64,000 nt of DNA, taken from assembly GCF_023823125.1 (NCBI RefSeq), contig NZ_CP090949.1:2256001-2320000 (forward strand), in the 5' to 3' direction. The translations under genes were made by a program, and so were the position numbers. The DNA is from Erythrobacter aurantius (GTDB taxonomy: Bacteria; Pseudomonadota; Alphaproteobacteria; Sphingomonadales; Sphingomonadaceae). Each line of letters begins with the position of its first letter. Within the stretch, counting starts at the first letter, position 1. A model generated the notes under the pieces. The model had not been told where the DNA came from. It made no database searches and saw nothing but the letters and a program-made list of their open reading frames with translations. Shown here piece by piece: positions 46,959-55,640 of the stretch.

Positions 46959-48191
46959 CTAAACCAGCACTTCCGCAGCAGCCCCGTGCCCCAGAAAATC
47001 GGCGGGAGAGGCCGTTGCGCCATAGGCTCCGGCGCAGAACACGGCGACAATATCACCCACGTCAGCGGTCGGCATCCACGCCTGATCCGCAAGCCTGTCG
47101 AGCGGGGTGCAAAGGCAGCCAACGACGTTAACCACCTGGTCGGCCTCGCCATCGTAACGGGTGGCGATGGCAACCGGATAATTGCGCCGAACCACCGTGC
47201 CGAAATTGCCCGAAGCGGCCAATTGATGATGCAATCCGCCATCGGTGACGAGGAAGGTCACTCCATGGCTTACCTTGCGATCAATTACCCGGCAAAGATA
47301 AACCCCTGCCTCTCCAACCAGGTAGCGGCCCAGCTCGATGCACAACTCGGCATCCGCCAGCACAGGCGATGCGGCATCAATCAGGCCGTGCAAGGCTTCC
47401 CCCACACGTGCAAGGTCGAGCGCTTCGTCGCCGGGGAAATAGGGTATTCCGAAACCGCCACCCATGTTCAGTTTCGGCAAGGGGACGCCGATTTCCTGCG
47501 TCAATTGCGCCGCAAGGTTGAGAACATTGCCCTGCGCCTCGATTATCGCATCCGCACTCAACGCCTGGCTACCGGTGAAGATGTGCAGGCCGCGCCAAAC
47601 CGCGCCCTCGTCGATCACCTTGCGCGCGAGTTCGGGGACGAGTTCCTGATCGACGCCGAATTGTTTGGCGCCGCCGCCCATCTTCATGCCCGATCCCTTG
47701 ATCTCGAAATCGGGATTGACCCGGATCGCGATGCGGGGAGGTGTGCCAAGCCGCTGTCCGATCGAAAGCGCCCTTGCCGCTTCCCCCGCGGATTCGCAGT
47801 TCAACGTCACGCCGGCGGCGATTGCCGCTTCCAGCTCGTCATCGCGCTTGCCCGGCCCGGCGAAGCTGACGCGCGCGGGATCGATCCCTGCTGCTTGAAG
47901 CTTTGCCAGTTCCCCAGACGAAGCGATGTCGAAGCCATCGACCAGACCGGCAAAGTGGGCGATCACATCCGGATGCGGATTGGCTTTTACCGCGTAATTG
48001 ATCCCGACGCGGGCGGGCAACGCGGCGCGCAATTCTGCAATCCTGCGATCAATATGAGCGCGGGAATAGACGAACAGCGGCGTCTTGCCCGCCGCGCGCA
48101 CCAGTTCGCTGGCCGTTTGCCCGCCAATCGCGAGCTCGCCATTCAGAACATCATAACCCGCAGGGATCGGGCCAACCGGCTTGATCTTCAT
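46959..48191 (-). CDS. PLP-dependent decarboxylase, exosortase A system-associated
   Basis: A 410-residue fold-III (alanine-racemase-like) PLP enzyme of the ornithine/diaminopimelate decarboxylase group. The PLP lysine is K69 in NYAVKANPHPD; the phosphate-binding glycine-rich loop is NMGGGFGIPYF and the C-terminal CGLCTPLD-equivalent reads VVGCLCTPLDRLAD. This sequence type is the decarboxylase described only by its association with exosortase A loci; its amino acid substrate is not known to me. It overlaps the upstream ligase by four bases (ATGA), so the two are coupled. It presumably supplies an amine for the acyl-carrier pathway encoded around it (inference). Confidence 0.9.
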   Translation of the reverse strand: MKIKPVGPIPAGYDVLNGELAIGGQTASELVRAAGKTPLFVYSRAHIDRRIAELRAALPARVGINYAVKANPHPDVIAHFAGLVDGFDIASSGELAKLQAAGIDPARVSFAGPGKRDDELEAAIAAGVTLNCESAGEAARALSIGQRLGTPPRIAIRVNPDFEIKGSGMKMGGGAKQFGVDQELVPELARKVIDEGAVWRGLHIFTGSQALSADAIIEAQGNVLNLAAQLTQEIGVPLPKLNMGGGFGIPYFPGDEALDLARVGEALHGLIDAASPVLADAELCIELGRYLVGEAGVYLCRVIDRKVSHGVTFLVTDGGLHHQLAASGNFGTVVRRNYPVAIATRYDGEADQVVNVVGCLCTPLDRLADQAWMPTADVGDIVAVFCAGAYGATASPADFLGHGAAAEVLV

Positions 48192-49735
48192 GCGTGCTTC
48201 TCCCCGATCCGTTCCCGATACAAAGCCGCACGGTCAATCTTGCCATTGGCATTCAAAGGCATGGCATCGCGCCATTCGATCACATGCGGCTGCATGAAAT
48301 TGGGCAGTTCCTTCTGAAGGATTTTTGCCAGAGTGTCGCGTTCGCTCTGATCCTGCGTCCCGCGCACGATCAGATGGATGGCATGACCCAGACGACTGTC
48401 TGGAATGCCAAGTGCGACCGCCTCTGCCACCAGATCGCTAGCCACGGCGGCGTCCTCGATCTCCTGCGGGCTGATACGATTGCCCGCGCTCTTGATCATC
48501 GCATCCGTCCGGCCGACGAAATAGAGGAGGCCATCGGCCGCCCGCTTCACCGTGTCGCCCGACCAGACCGCGGTACCCCCATAGCGCGAATGCTCCGGGG
48601 CAGGTTTGAACCGCTCTGCCGTGCGCTTTGCGTCCTGCCAGTATCCCTTGGCCACCAGCGGGCCGCAATGGACGAGTTCGCCATCCTCCTCAGGATCATC
48701 GGGCGAGCCGTCAGCACGCACGACAAGGATCTCGGCAAAGGGGATCGCCTGCCCCATCGAAGTCGGATGCCGGTCCACCATTTCGGGATCGAGATAGGTC
48801 GAACGGAAAGCTTCTGTCAGCCCGTACATCGGGTACAGGTCTGCCTGCGGAAACTGTGCCCGGAGATCACCGACCAGTTCGGTGGTCAATGCCCCGCCGC
48901 TGTTGGTCAGGCGGCGCATGCTGACGATGGCTTCCGCTGGCCAGTCGATTTCGGTCAATTGCACCCACAAGGGCGGAACCGCCGCGAGCGTGGTTATCCC
49001 GTGCACGGCACAGGCCTTCGCGACGTCGCGCGGGAAAAGATAGTCGAGCGGCACCACACTGCCGCCTGCATACCAGGTCGAAAGCAGCTGGTTCTGACCG
49101 TAATCGAACGACAGCGGCAGAACCGCGAGCGTCACGTCATCCGCCTGAAGCCTGAGGTAATGCGCCACGCTGACCGCGCCCAGCCACAGATTCGCGTGGC
49201 TCAGCATCACGCCCTTGGGTTTGCCCGTCGATCCGCTGGTGTAGAGGATAGCGCACAGATCATCAGGATCGGCCATCGACGGGCCAAGCGCGAGTGCGGC
49301 ATCATAGGCAAATTCCAGCGCCTCAGCCTCTTCGATCACTCTGCATGTGTCTGGCACATCACCCGCTTCAAGCGATTTAAGCCGCGAGGCGGTGCCAATC
49401 AGCATAACCGCGCCGCTATCTCCGAGGATATGCGCGACCTGATGATGCTTCAGCAAAGGGTTGATCGGAACATGGATCAATCCCGCCCGCGCCGCAGCCA
49501 GCGGCAGCAGGCAAGTCAACTCGCCCTTCGCAGCCCAAGAGGCGACGCGCTGGCCCTTTTGCCCAACTTCCCGCGCAAGCCACCCCGCAAGCCAATCGAC
49601 ACGCTGTCTTAACCCATCGTGGTTAAGCACCAGATTTCGCAGCACCAGCGCCGGTGCGTCGCCATGGCCATTGGCAACCGCCCTTTCGACAAGGTGGTCC
49701 AGCGGCAAGGGCGTGGGATCGGGGCTGTTGGGCAT
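48188..49735 (-). CDS. AMP-forming acyl-CoA ligase, exosortase A system-associated
   Basis: A 515-residue adenylate-forming enzyme (ANL superfamily). The ATP-binding signature ILYTSGSTGKPKG is at about 163-175, followed by MYGLTEAF, the hinge aspartate in WSGDTVKRAADGLLYFVGR and the C-terminal catalytic lysine in MPLNANGKIDR. It should activate a carboxylic acid as the acyl-adenylate and pass it to CoA or to the carrier protein encoded at 50876. It belongs to the ligase group seen with exosortase A loci. It diverges from the GNAT-like gene across only 39 bases. Confidence 0.9.
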   Translation of the reverse strand: MPNSPDPTPLPLDHLVERAVANGHGDAPALVLRNLVLNHDGLRQRVDWLAGWLAREVGQKGQRVASWAAKGELTCLLPLAAARAGLIHVPINPLLKHHQVAHILGDSGAVMLIGTASRLKSLEAGDVPDTCRVIEEAEALEFAYDAALALGPSMADPDDLCAILYTSGSTGKPKGVMLSHANLWLGAVSVAHYLRLQADDVTLAVLPLSFDYGQNQLLSTWYAGGSVVPLDYLFPRDVAKACAVHGITTLAAVPPLWVQLTEIDWPAEAIVSMRRLTNSGGALTTELVGDLRAQFPQADLYPMYGLTEAFRSTYLDPEMVDRHPTSMGQAIPFAEILVVRADGSPDDPEEDGELVHCGPLVAKGYWQDAKRTAERFKPAPEHSRYGGTAVWSGDTVKRAADGLLYFVGRTDAMIKSAGNRISPQEIEDAAVASDLVAEAVALGIPDSRLGHAIHLIVRGTQDQSERDTLAKILQKELPNFMQPHVIEWRDAMPLNANGKIDRAALYRERIGEKHA

Positions 49736-49774
49736 GGGTTGGCTTGCTGACCGTTTTCGGATGATGAATTTCTA
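49736..49774. promoter_or_regulatory. 39-base divergent control region of the acyl-carrier gene set
   Basis: Two divergent gene runs start from this short gap, so promoters on at least one side must lie inside the opposite coding sequence. No ribosome-binding site is visible before the plus-strand ATG at 49775, and a stop codon (TAA) overlaps that ATG (TAATG) with ATGATG just upstream. Confidence 0.45.
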
Positions 49775-50800
49775 ATGATCGAAGCGCGGTATCACGACAG
49801 GGTTAACGTCTTGCAAGAGCTCTTTGCCGAGAGTTCCGCATGCGCGGCCCCAACTCCGTTCGATCGCGCCGAGTGGTACGCCCTGCTCAGCGACACCGGA
49901 TTGGTGCCGCTTATCGCGCTTGCCAGCGATGGCGATGGGGCCGCCGCGCTTGCCCTGACAGAGGATGCAGGCCGCATCGCGCCCTTGCGCAACTGGTACA
50001 GCTTCACCTGGCGACAGCTTGCCCCGCCCGGAGCAAAGGGCGACCGGCTGCTGGTCGAAATCGCGCGCCAATTGCGCCAGCGGGGGCATCGCGTGACGCT
50101 TGAGCCCGTCCCCGACGAAGACGGCTCCGCCACAAGGTTGTGCACCGCCTTTGCCAAAGCCGGGTGGCGCGTGGAGGCTAGCCGGTGCGACATCAATCAT
50201 GTCCTGCATGTCGGTGGCATGGATTTCGACACCTACTGGTCCCAGCGCCCCGGCGCATTGCGCACCACCTACAAGCGCAAGGCAAAGAAGGTCGAAACGC
50301 AGGTCATCTGCCATTTCGACGATGCCTTGTGGAGCGATTACGAGGCGATTTACGAAGCGAGTTGGAAACCGCGAGAAGATCATCCGGCAATGCTGCGCCA
50401 ATTCGCCCGGCAAGAAGGCGATGCCGGACGCTTGCGGTTCGGCATGGCATGGCACGAGGGCAAGCCAGTGGCCGCACAATGCTGGACCGTCGAACACGGC
50501 ACCGCGTTCATTCACAAGCTCGCCTATCTTGAAAGCGCCCGTTCGCTTTCGGCGGGAACGACGCTTTCAGCCGCGCTTTTCCGGCATGTGATCGACACCG
50601 ACCGGGTCACGCTGGTCGATTTCGGCACGGGTGATCAATCCTACAAGGCAGACTGGATGAACGGCATCCGCCCGCGCTACCGTATCGATTGCCTCGACCT
50701 GGCGCAGCCGCGCGCGTGGCTCGACCTTGCCCGCCAAACCGCCCGTCGACTGCGCGAAGCGGAAGTCCCCGCCCTTGCGCCCTTCCCTCCGCGTCGTTAA
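49775..50800 (+). CDS. GNAT/FemAB-like acyltransferase of the exosortase-associated set
   Basis: A 341-residue protein. The second half, from about residue 150, has the BioF2/FemAB-type GNAT layout: TYWSQRPGALRTTYKRKAKK, WSDYEAIYEASWK, GMAWHEGKPVAAQCWTV, FIHKLAYLESARSLSAGTTL and the closing DFGTGDQSYKADWM. Enzymes of this group transfer amino-acyl or acyl groups. Its place between the ligase and the acyl carrier protein suggests it moves the carrier-bound acyl group to an amine (inference). There is no clear ribosome-binding site, which may mean a leaderless message. Relation to the FemAB protein known in other exosortase loci is likely but unproven. Confidence 0.82.
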   Translation: MIEARYHDRVNVLQELFAESSACAAPTPFDRAEWYALLSDTGLVPLIALASDGDGAAALALTEDAGRIAPLRNWYSFTWRQLAPPGAKGDRLLVEIARQLRQRGHRVTLEPVPDEDGSATRLCTAFAKAGWRVEASRCDINHVLHVGGMDFDTYWSQRPGALRTTYKRKAKKVETQVICHFDDALWSDYEAIYEASWKPREDHPAMLRQFARQEGDAGRLRFGMAWHEGKPVAAQCWTVEHGTAFIHKLAYLESARSLSAGTTLSAALFRHVIDTDRVTLVDFGTGDQSYKADWMNGIRPRYRIDCLDLAQPRAWLDLARQTARRLREAEVPALAPFPPRR

Positions 50801-50875
50801 GGGCGCCGGTCAAGCCGTGCTGACCGTTCGTAAAACGCCCGGATGCGCGAGAAAGTCCCTGTGAGAGGAGCCGTG

Positions 50876-51214
50876 ATGAGCACTCAACCAGTTGTCGGTG
50901 AAGAGGGTGAAGGCCCCGATCAGGCTGCAAGCACGCCGGGCCTCGCGATGAGCCGCGCCGCGCTTGATACCGAACTCAAATCGATCATCGCCGATGTCCT
51001 GGGCGTGGATGCCGATTTCGCCGATCAGCTGACCGATGACAGCGGCCTGTTCGGCCACCTGCCCGAACTCGATTCAATGGCGGTCGCGGGACTGCTGACG
51101 GAGATGGAAGACCGGCTCGACATCATCATCGAAGACGATGACGTCGATGGCGAAATGCTGGAAACCTACGGCGGCCTGCTCGCCTTTGCGGAAAGCAAGC
51201 TGGCCGAGGTCTGA
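50876..51214 (+). CDS. Acyl carrier protein of the exosortase-associated set
   Basis: A 112-residue carrier protein. The phosphopantetheine serine is S67 in LPELDSMAVAGLL, and the fold is acidic and four-helical like other ACPs. The first 25-30 residues are an extra, polar, glutamate/alanine-rich stretch not found in fatty-acid ACP; an internal ATG at residue 25 would remove most of it, but AGGAG seven bases before the ATG at 50876 supports the longer form. It presumably carries the acid activated by the ligase. It is not the fatty-acid AcpP, which usually adjoins fabG/fabF. Confidence 0.88.
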   Translation: MSTQPVVGEEGEGPDQAASTPGLAMSRAALDTELKSIIADVLGVDADFADQLTDDSGLFGHLPELDSMAVAGLLTEMEDRLDIIIEDDDVDGEMLETYGGLLAFAESKLAEV

Positions 51215-51237
51215 TCCCGGCCAGTGGCGCAAGGCGC

Positions 51238-51921
51238 ATGATCGAAAGCTGGCAAGCCCCGCTGCAAAACGGCACCACGAGCGAGGAACTGCTCGTTCAG
51301 ATCGATCGCGGCCGGAATATCCGTGTCCTGATCCTGCCCGCCTTGTTCGACGAGGCAAACAAGTTGCGCCGTTTCACAGTCGAACTGATGCAGGCGCTTG
51401 ATCGGCTGGAAATCGACTCCTTCCTTCCCGACATGCCCGGATGCAACGAAAGCCTCGTGCCGCTGTCCGGCCTGAGCCTATCTGCATTGCAGGCCGCAAC
51501 AGCCTCTGCGACGCAAAGTCTTGGCGCGACCCATGTTCTGGCGATCCGTGGGGGTGCGCTCCTGTTACCCGAAGGAGCCGCTGGATGGTCCTATGCTCCC
51601 GTTTCCGGTGCGAAACTGCTGCGCTCGATGATCCGCGCGCGTACCATCGCGGCGCGTGAGGCAGGACGGTCAGAAAGCTCCGAAGAATTGCAGCAGATTG
51701 GTCGAAAGGACGGGCTGGCGCTCGCGGGCTGGGAGATCGGGGCGGAAATGTTCCGCGAACTCGAAATTGCCGAACCTCCCGTTTCCGAATCCCTCACCGT
51801 GATCTCGCAACAGGAACTCGGCGGTGCGGGCCTGTGGTTGCGGGCCGAGCCGGGTGAAGATGGAGCCCAAACCGAAAAGCTCGCCGCGATCCTCGCGTCA
51901 GGTGTGGGAGCAGCCGGATGA
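51238..51921 (+). CDS. Hydrolase-2-like protein, exosortase A system-associated; nucleophile absent
   Basis: A 227-residue protein with the reduced alpha/beta-hydrolase pattern of the hydrolase 2 family found at exosortase A loci: LPALFDEANKLRRF where the oxyanion segment lies, then FLPDMPGCNES. At the expected nucleophile elbow the sequence is LAIRGGALLL (101-110), with glycine where serine or cysteine would be required. The C-terminal histidine region is also not evident. It may be a non-catalytic partner of hydrolase 1, whose gene overlaps it by four bases (ATGA). Confidence 0.78.
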   Translation: MIESWQAPLQNGTTSEELLVQIDRGRNIRVLILPALFDEANKLRRFTVELMQALDRLEIDSFLPDMPGCNESLVPLSGLSLSALQAATASATQSLGATHVLAIRGGALLLPEGAAGWSYAPVSGAKLLRSMIRARTIAAREAGRSESSEELQQIGRKDGLALAGWEIGAEMFRELEIAEPPVSESLTVISQQELGGAGLWLRAEPGEDGAQTEKLAAILASGVGAAG

Positions 51922-52706
51922 GCCGCCTGCATTTCGACTTCGGCTGCGGCAGCCTGAAACTTGCCGGTTCGCTCGACACGGCTCCGGGCTCAACCGGCCT
52001 GCTGATCGTTTCAGGCGGCAATGAGTTACGATCCGGCGCGTTTTCCGGGCAATCCCGCCTCGCTGCACGCATCGCCAAGGCCGGATTTCCGGTGTTCCGG
52101 TTTGACCGACGCGGGATCGGGGACAGCGAAGGCGAAAACCGCGGTTTCCGGCACAGCGCAAAGGACATTCGTGCTGCGCTGGATGCCTTTCGCGCTCTAG
52201 CCCCACAGGTCGATCGGGTGATCGGTTTTGGCAATTGCGACGCAGCGTCGGCGCTTATTCTGATGGGGGGCGAAGGATTTGACGGCCTCGTGCTTTCGAA
52301 CCCGTGGACCATCGATGAAGACGAAGGCGACACGGACGAACCGCAGCACACGCCCGAGGCGATCCGTTCGCGCTATCTCGAAAAGCTCAAAAACCCTGCC
52401 GAAATCGCCCGTTTGCTGCGCGGCGGCGTCAATTTGAGGAAGCTGGCCGCAGGCTTGCTCGGCGCGGCCAAGTCCGCTCCGCAAGCATCGCAATTGTTGC
52501 AGGAAATGCGCGCCGGGATCGCGGATTTCTCCGGCTCGGTGACATACCTCGTTGCGACCGATGACAGGACCGGGCAACTGTTCGAAAGCGCATGGGGCAA
52601 GGATGATCCGCGCATCCAGCGCTGTCTCGGCGCGGGTCATGCCTATGTCGAACCGGCCCATCAGGACTGGCTCAAAGACCGCATTCTCGAAGTAATCCGC
52701 GCCTGA
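51918..52706 (+). CDS. Hydrolase 1, exosortase A system-associated
   Basis: A 262-residue alpha/beta-hydrolase. The N-terminal oxyanion-type segment is LLIVSGGNELRSGAFSG, FRFDRRGIGDSEG follows strand 4, and the nucleophile elbow reads GFGNCDAAS with cysteine 107 in the nucleophile position. A candidate acidic residue is in VATDDRTGQ and the histidine in GAGHAYVEPAH near the end. The cysteine nucleophile resembles dienelactone hydrolases and thioesterase-like relatives. It probably acts on carrier- or CoA-bound intermediates (inference). Its stop codon directly abuts the stop codon of the convergent RNA methyltransferase gene (TGATCA). Confidence 0.87.
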   Translation: MSRLHFDFGCGSLKLAGSLDTAPGSTGLLIVSGGNELRSGAFSGQSRLAARIAKAGFPVFRFDRRGIGDSEGENRGFRHSAKDIRAALDAFRALAPQVDRVIGFGNCDAASALILMGGEGFDGLVLSNPWTIDEDEGDTDEPQHTPEAIRSRYLEKLKNPAEIARLLRGGVNLRKLAAGLLGAAKSAPQASQLLQEMRAGIADFSGSVTYLVATDDRTGQLFESAWGKDDPRIQRCLGAGHAYVEPAHQDWLKDRILEVIRA

Positions 52707-53906
52707 TCAGTCGCGCTCGAACAGGCTCACCAGTTCGACATGGTTTGACCAGCGGAACTGCCCGACGGGCCGCAGACGGGTAAGCCTGTATCCGCCCTCA
52801 ATCAGCGCCGCGGCATCCCTCGCCCAGCTTGACGGGTTGCAGCTGACATAGACAACCCGCGCGACCTTGCTGCGCGCGATCTCTCCGATCTGGGATTTTG
52901 CCCCGGCACGGGGAGGATCGAGCAGAACTGCATCGAACCGGTCAAGCTCGGCGGGTTGCAGTGGATTTCGGAACAGGTCGCGGTGCAGCGCATGCACCTG
53001 TACACCATGCTGACGCGCGGCGGCATTGCAGGCGAGATGCGCCGCACGCTCCGCCTCCGCCGCCAGCACCTTGCGCCCTTCGGATAGCGCAAAGGCAAAG
53101 GTTCCGAGCCCCGCAAACAGGTCAGCCACCAGATTGGCCCCTTCGAGCCATTCGCGCGCATCGGCGATCATGCGGGCTTCGGCATCGGCTGTCGCTTGAA
53201 GAAATGCGGCGGGCGGCATCGCCACCGGAACCCCGGAAAGCGTGACCGTGACCGGCTCCGGCTCCCACAGCGCCTCGGAACCGAATCCCTGGTCGATCGA
53301 GAGCCGTGCAAGACCGTTGTTGCGCGCAAAATCAAGCGCACCCTCGGTCGGGCCAAGTCCATCGAGCGGGAAGTTCGTTAGCCCCAGATCGATCCCCTGA
53401 TCGACCCGCGTCATGCTGATATCCACTGCACCCTTCGGCCCGAATTGCTTGAGGAAATCCCGCAGCAGACGGGCCATATCAACCAGTTCGGGCAGCAGGA
53501 CGGGGCATTGCGCCAGATCGATCAGCCGATGCGATTGCGCCTGCTTGAACCCGATGACCACCCGGCCCTTGATCCGCTCGGAATGCAATGTCGCGCGGCG
53601 CCGAGTGTGTGCCGGACTGAGGTGGGTTTCGAGCAATTGCTCAACGGCAAGCCCCTCGCCCGTGGCGGCGTTGACGACGCGATTGGTGACGAATTCGCGC
53701 AGCACGGTCTCGTCAGCATGCTGCAACTGGCAGCCGCCGCATTGTCCGAAATGACGGCAGGGCGGCGATACATGATGCGGGCCGGGAATGATCGAGCCGT
53801 CCGCACCTACACTGTCACCCGGCACGGCCCCCGGCACATGCGTCCCGTCCTCCAGAACGCCGTCGCCTCTTGCTGCGAGCCGCACAATTTCGCGCATCTG
53901 GCTCAC
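52707..53906 (-). CDS. RNA 5-methyluridine methyltransferase (TrmA/RlmD family)
   Basis: A 399-residue SAM-dependent enzyme that methylates uridine in rRNA or tRNA. The N-terminal iron-sulfur cysteine set is CRHFGQCGGCQLQH, with the fourth cysteine at AQCPVLL. The SAM motif is VADLFAGLGTFAFAL, and catalytic segments are LDPPRAGAKSQI and VYVSCNPSSWARD with the nucleophilic cysteine. The N-terminal TRAM-like part is short. Whether it is RlmD-, RlmC- or TrmA-like cannot be decided by eye. The start overlaps the nnr stop by four bases. Confidence 0.9.
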   Translation of the reverse strand: MSQMREIVRLAARGDGVLEDGTHVPGAVPGDSVGADGSIIPGPHHVSPPCRHFGQCGGCQLQHADETVLREFVTNRVVNAATGEGLAVEQLLETHLSPAHTRRRATLHSERIKGRVVIGFKQAQSHRLIDLAQCPVLLPELVDMARLLRDFLKQFGPKGAVDISMTRVDQGIDLGLTNFPLDGLGPTEGALDFARNNGLARLSIDQGFGSEALWEPEPVTVTLSGVPVAMPPAAFLQATADAEARMIADAREWLEGANLVADLFAGLGTFAFALSEGRKVLAAEAERAAHLACNAAARQHGVQVHALHRDLFRNPLQPAELDRFDAVLLDPPRAGAKSQIGEIARSKVARVVYVSCNPSSWARDAAALIEGGYRLTRLRPVGQFRWSNHVELVSLFERD

Positions 53907-55294
53907 AGGCAGGCTTCAATCGCAGGCGGTACGGCACGGGCCAGCTCATTCGGGGTGAAAGCCGCCCCGCACTGCCTCGCAGCCTCTCCATGCAGCCACA
54001 CCGCTTCGCAGGCCGCTTCGAAGGGCGAACGCCTGTTCGCCATCCGGCTGACCGCAATCCCGGCAAGGACATCTCCGCTTCCTGCGACCGAAAGCCAGCT
54101 GGGCGCAGGCGGCGCAATCGCCACCTGCCCATCGGGTGCGGCGATGATCGTCGTCGGCCCCTTGGCCGCGATCACCATTCCGCTGGTCTTGGCAAGCGCC
54201 CTTGCCCGGTCGATCCGGCTTTCCGCAATGACGCCAAAATTGCGGCACAGCGTCTCCAACTCGCCATCATGCGGCGTGGCAAGGATATCGCTGCGATTGC
54301 CGAGCATTTTGGGGCGGAGCGCGATGAGCGCGTCGGCATCGATGACGGCAGGTCGGCCCGAATCCAAAGCGATGCGCAGTCGCTGCGTCGCTTCGGCAGA
54401 CCGGCCAAGACCCGGCCCGACCAGCACTGCTGCAATCCGATCGTCGGACAAGCCTTTCGCCAAAGGCTGCCCATCGACGACGAGCGCCGGATCAGCCGTT
54501 CGATCTTCGCCTTCACGCAGCAGTTTGACGTAGCCCGCCCCGCCCCGCATCGCCGCTTCCGCCGCAAGAACGGCCGCACCGGGCATCTCGCCCGAGACGA
54601 TGCAGGCAAGGCCCCGCAGGTACTTGTGCGAATCCACCGCGGGCACCGATAGCCGTGGCTTCTCGATCAATCGGGCGGCGCCTTTCACCGGAGCAATGCC
54701 GATGGGGACGAGCCGCAAGCTCCCCATGATCGAGCGTCCCGGCGTCATCCAGTGCGCGAATTTCCATGCGCCCAGCGCCAGCGTCAGATCGAACCGCGGC
54801 AGCCGTTCGTCGAGCAAGGCACCTGTATCGCTTGCCACGCCGGATGGCACATCGGTCGCAATCGTCAGGTGGTGGCGCGCAGCAAGATCGCGCAGCAGCA
54901 AGGCGTGCTCGCCGGACAGGGGACGGGTGAGGCCCGAACCGAAAAGGCTGTCCACCAACACACCGCCCGCAGCCTTGCCCCCGGACGTAAGAACTTCCCC
55001 GTTCCAGAGCGCGCGCGCCTGCCTTGCCGCATCGGTCTTGGGCTCGACCGGGGCGATGACAGTCACAGCATTGCCTGCCTCGCGCAAGCGATGGGCGATG
55101 ACATAGCCATCGCCGCCATTGTTGCCGGGGCCGCAAAGCACCGTGACGCTGCGTCCGGCGGCGACCCTGCGCACCCACTCCGCCGCACCGCCGGCCGCGA
55201 TCTTCATCAGTTCGAACACGCTGGTGCCTGCATCGAACAGCGCCTGTTCCGCATCGCGCATTTGTGCGGCAGTCAGGATCTGCGCGTTACTCAT
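53903..55294 (-). CDS. nnr: Bifunctional NAD(P)H-hydrate repair enzyme (epimerase and dehydratase)
   Basis: Repairs hydrated NADH/NADPH. The 463-residue protein has an N-terminal YjeF epimerase domain with LCGPGNNGGDGYVIAHRL and a C-terminal ribokinase-like ADP-dependent dehydratase domain ending with the SVAGSGDVLAGIA nucleotide motif, so both activities are fused as in Escherichia coli YjeF (Nnr). The start overlaps the end of the small lipoprotein gene by eight bases. Confidence 0.93.
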   Translation of the reverse strand: MSNAQILTAAQMRDAEQALFDAGTSVFELMKIAAGGAAEWVRRVAAGRSVTVLCGPGNNGGDGYVIAHRLREAGNAVTVIAPVEPKTDAARQARALWNGEVLTSGGKAAGGVLVDSLFGSGLTRPLSGEHALLLRDLAARHHLTIATDVPSGVASDTGALLDERLPRFDLTLALGAWKFAHWMTPGRSIMGSLRLVPIGIAPVKGAARLIEKPRLSVPAVDSHKYLRGLACIVSGEMPGAAVLAAEAAMRGGAGYVKLLREGEDRTADPALVVDGQPLAKGLSDDRIAAVLVGPGLGRSAEATQRLRIALDSGRPAVIDADALIALRPKMLGNRSDILATPHDGELETLCRNFGVIAESRIDRARALAKTSGMVIAAKGPTTIIAAPDGQVAIAPPAPSWLSVAGSGDVLAGIAVSRMANRRSPFEAACEAVWLHGEAARQCGAAFTPNELARAVPPAIEACL

Positions 55295-55640
55295 CCGAAC
55301 TTGCAGCCACCAATGCCTGCCTGAGCCGGTAACGATCCGAACCGACCGTCATTTCAATGACCTCGGGATCATCGATACTGTCTGCCACACTCAAGGGCTC
55401 CGCCCCGTCCGCCAGCGTCAACTCGCCCGTATCCGCCCAGACGAAGCGGCGAAAGCCGCCATCCGGATGGTGGATGATGAATTCGACCGGGTCTGTCCGC
55501 TCCAGCGTGCAGACCTCCGCAAGTTCAGCTCCCGGCCCGATTGCGCAGCGCACCTCCGGCCCTTCGGGCGCGGGTGTCTCCGATCCGCAAGCGGCGAGCA
55601 AAAACGCCGGGAGAACGAGGCTAGATGTCCGCAAAGACAT
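55287..55640 (-). CDS. Small putative lipoprotein overlapping ilvD
   Basis: A 117-residue protein with a lipoprotein signal ([19 protein letters not shown]; cysteine at 18). The mature part has two cysteines (EVRCAIG and AEVCTLER) that could pair, then a strand-rich domain. Its first 20 bases lie inside the end of ilvD in another frame, and its last eight overlap nnr, so it is tightly packed in the operon. I do not recognise the family. Confidence 0.78.
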   Translation of the reverse strand: MSLRTSSLVLPAFLLAACGSETPAPEGPEVRCAIGPGAELAEVCTLERTDPVEFIIHHPDGGFRRFVWADTGELTLADGAEPLSVADSIDDPEVIEMTVGSDRYRLRQALVAASSDE

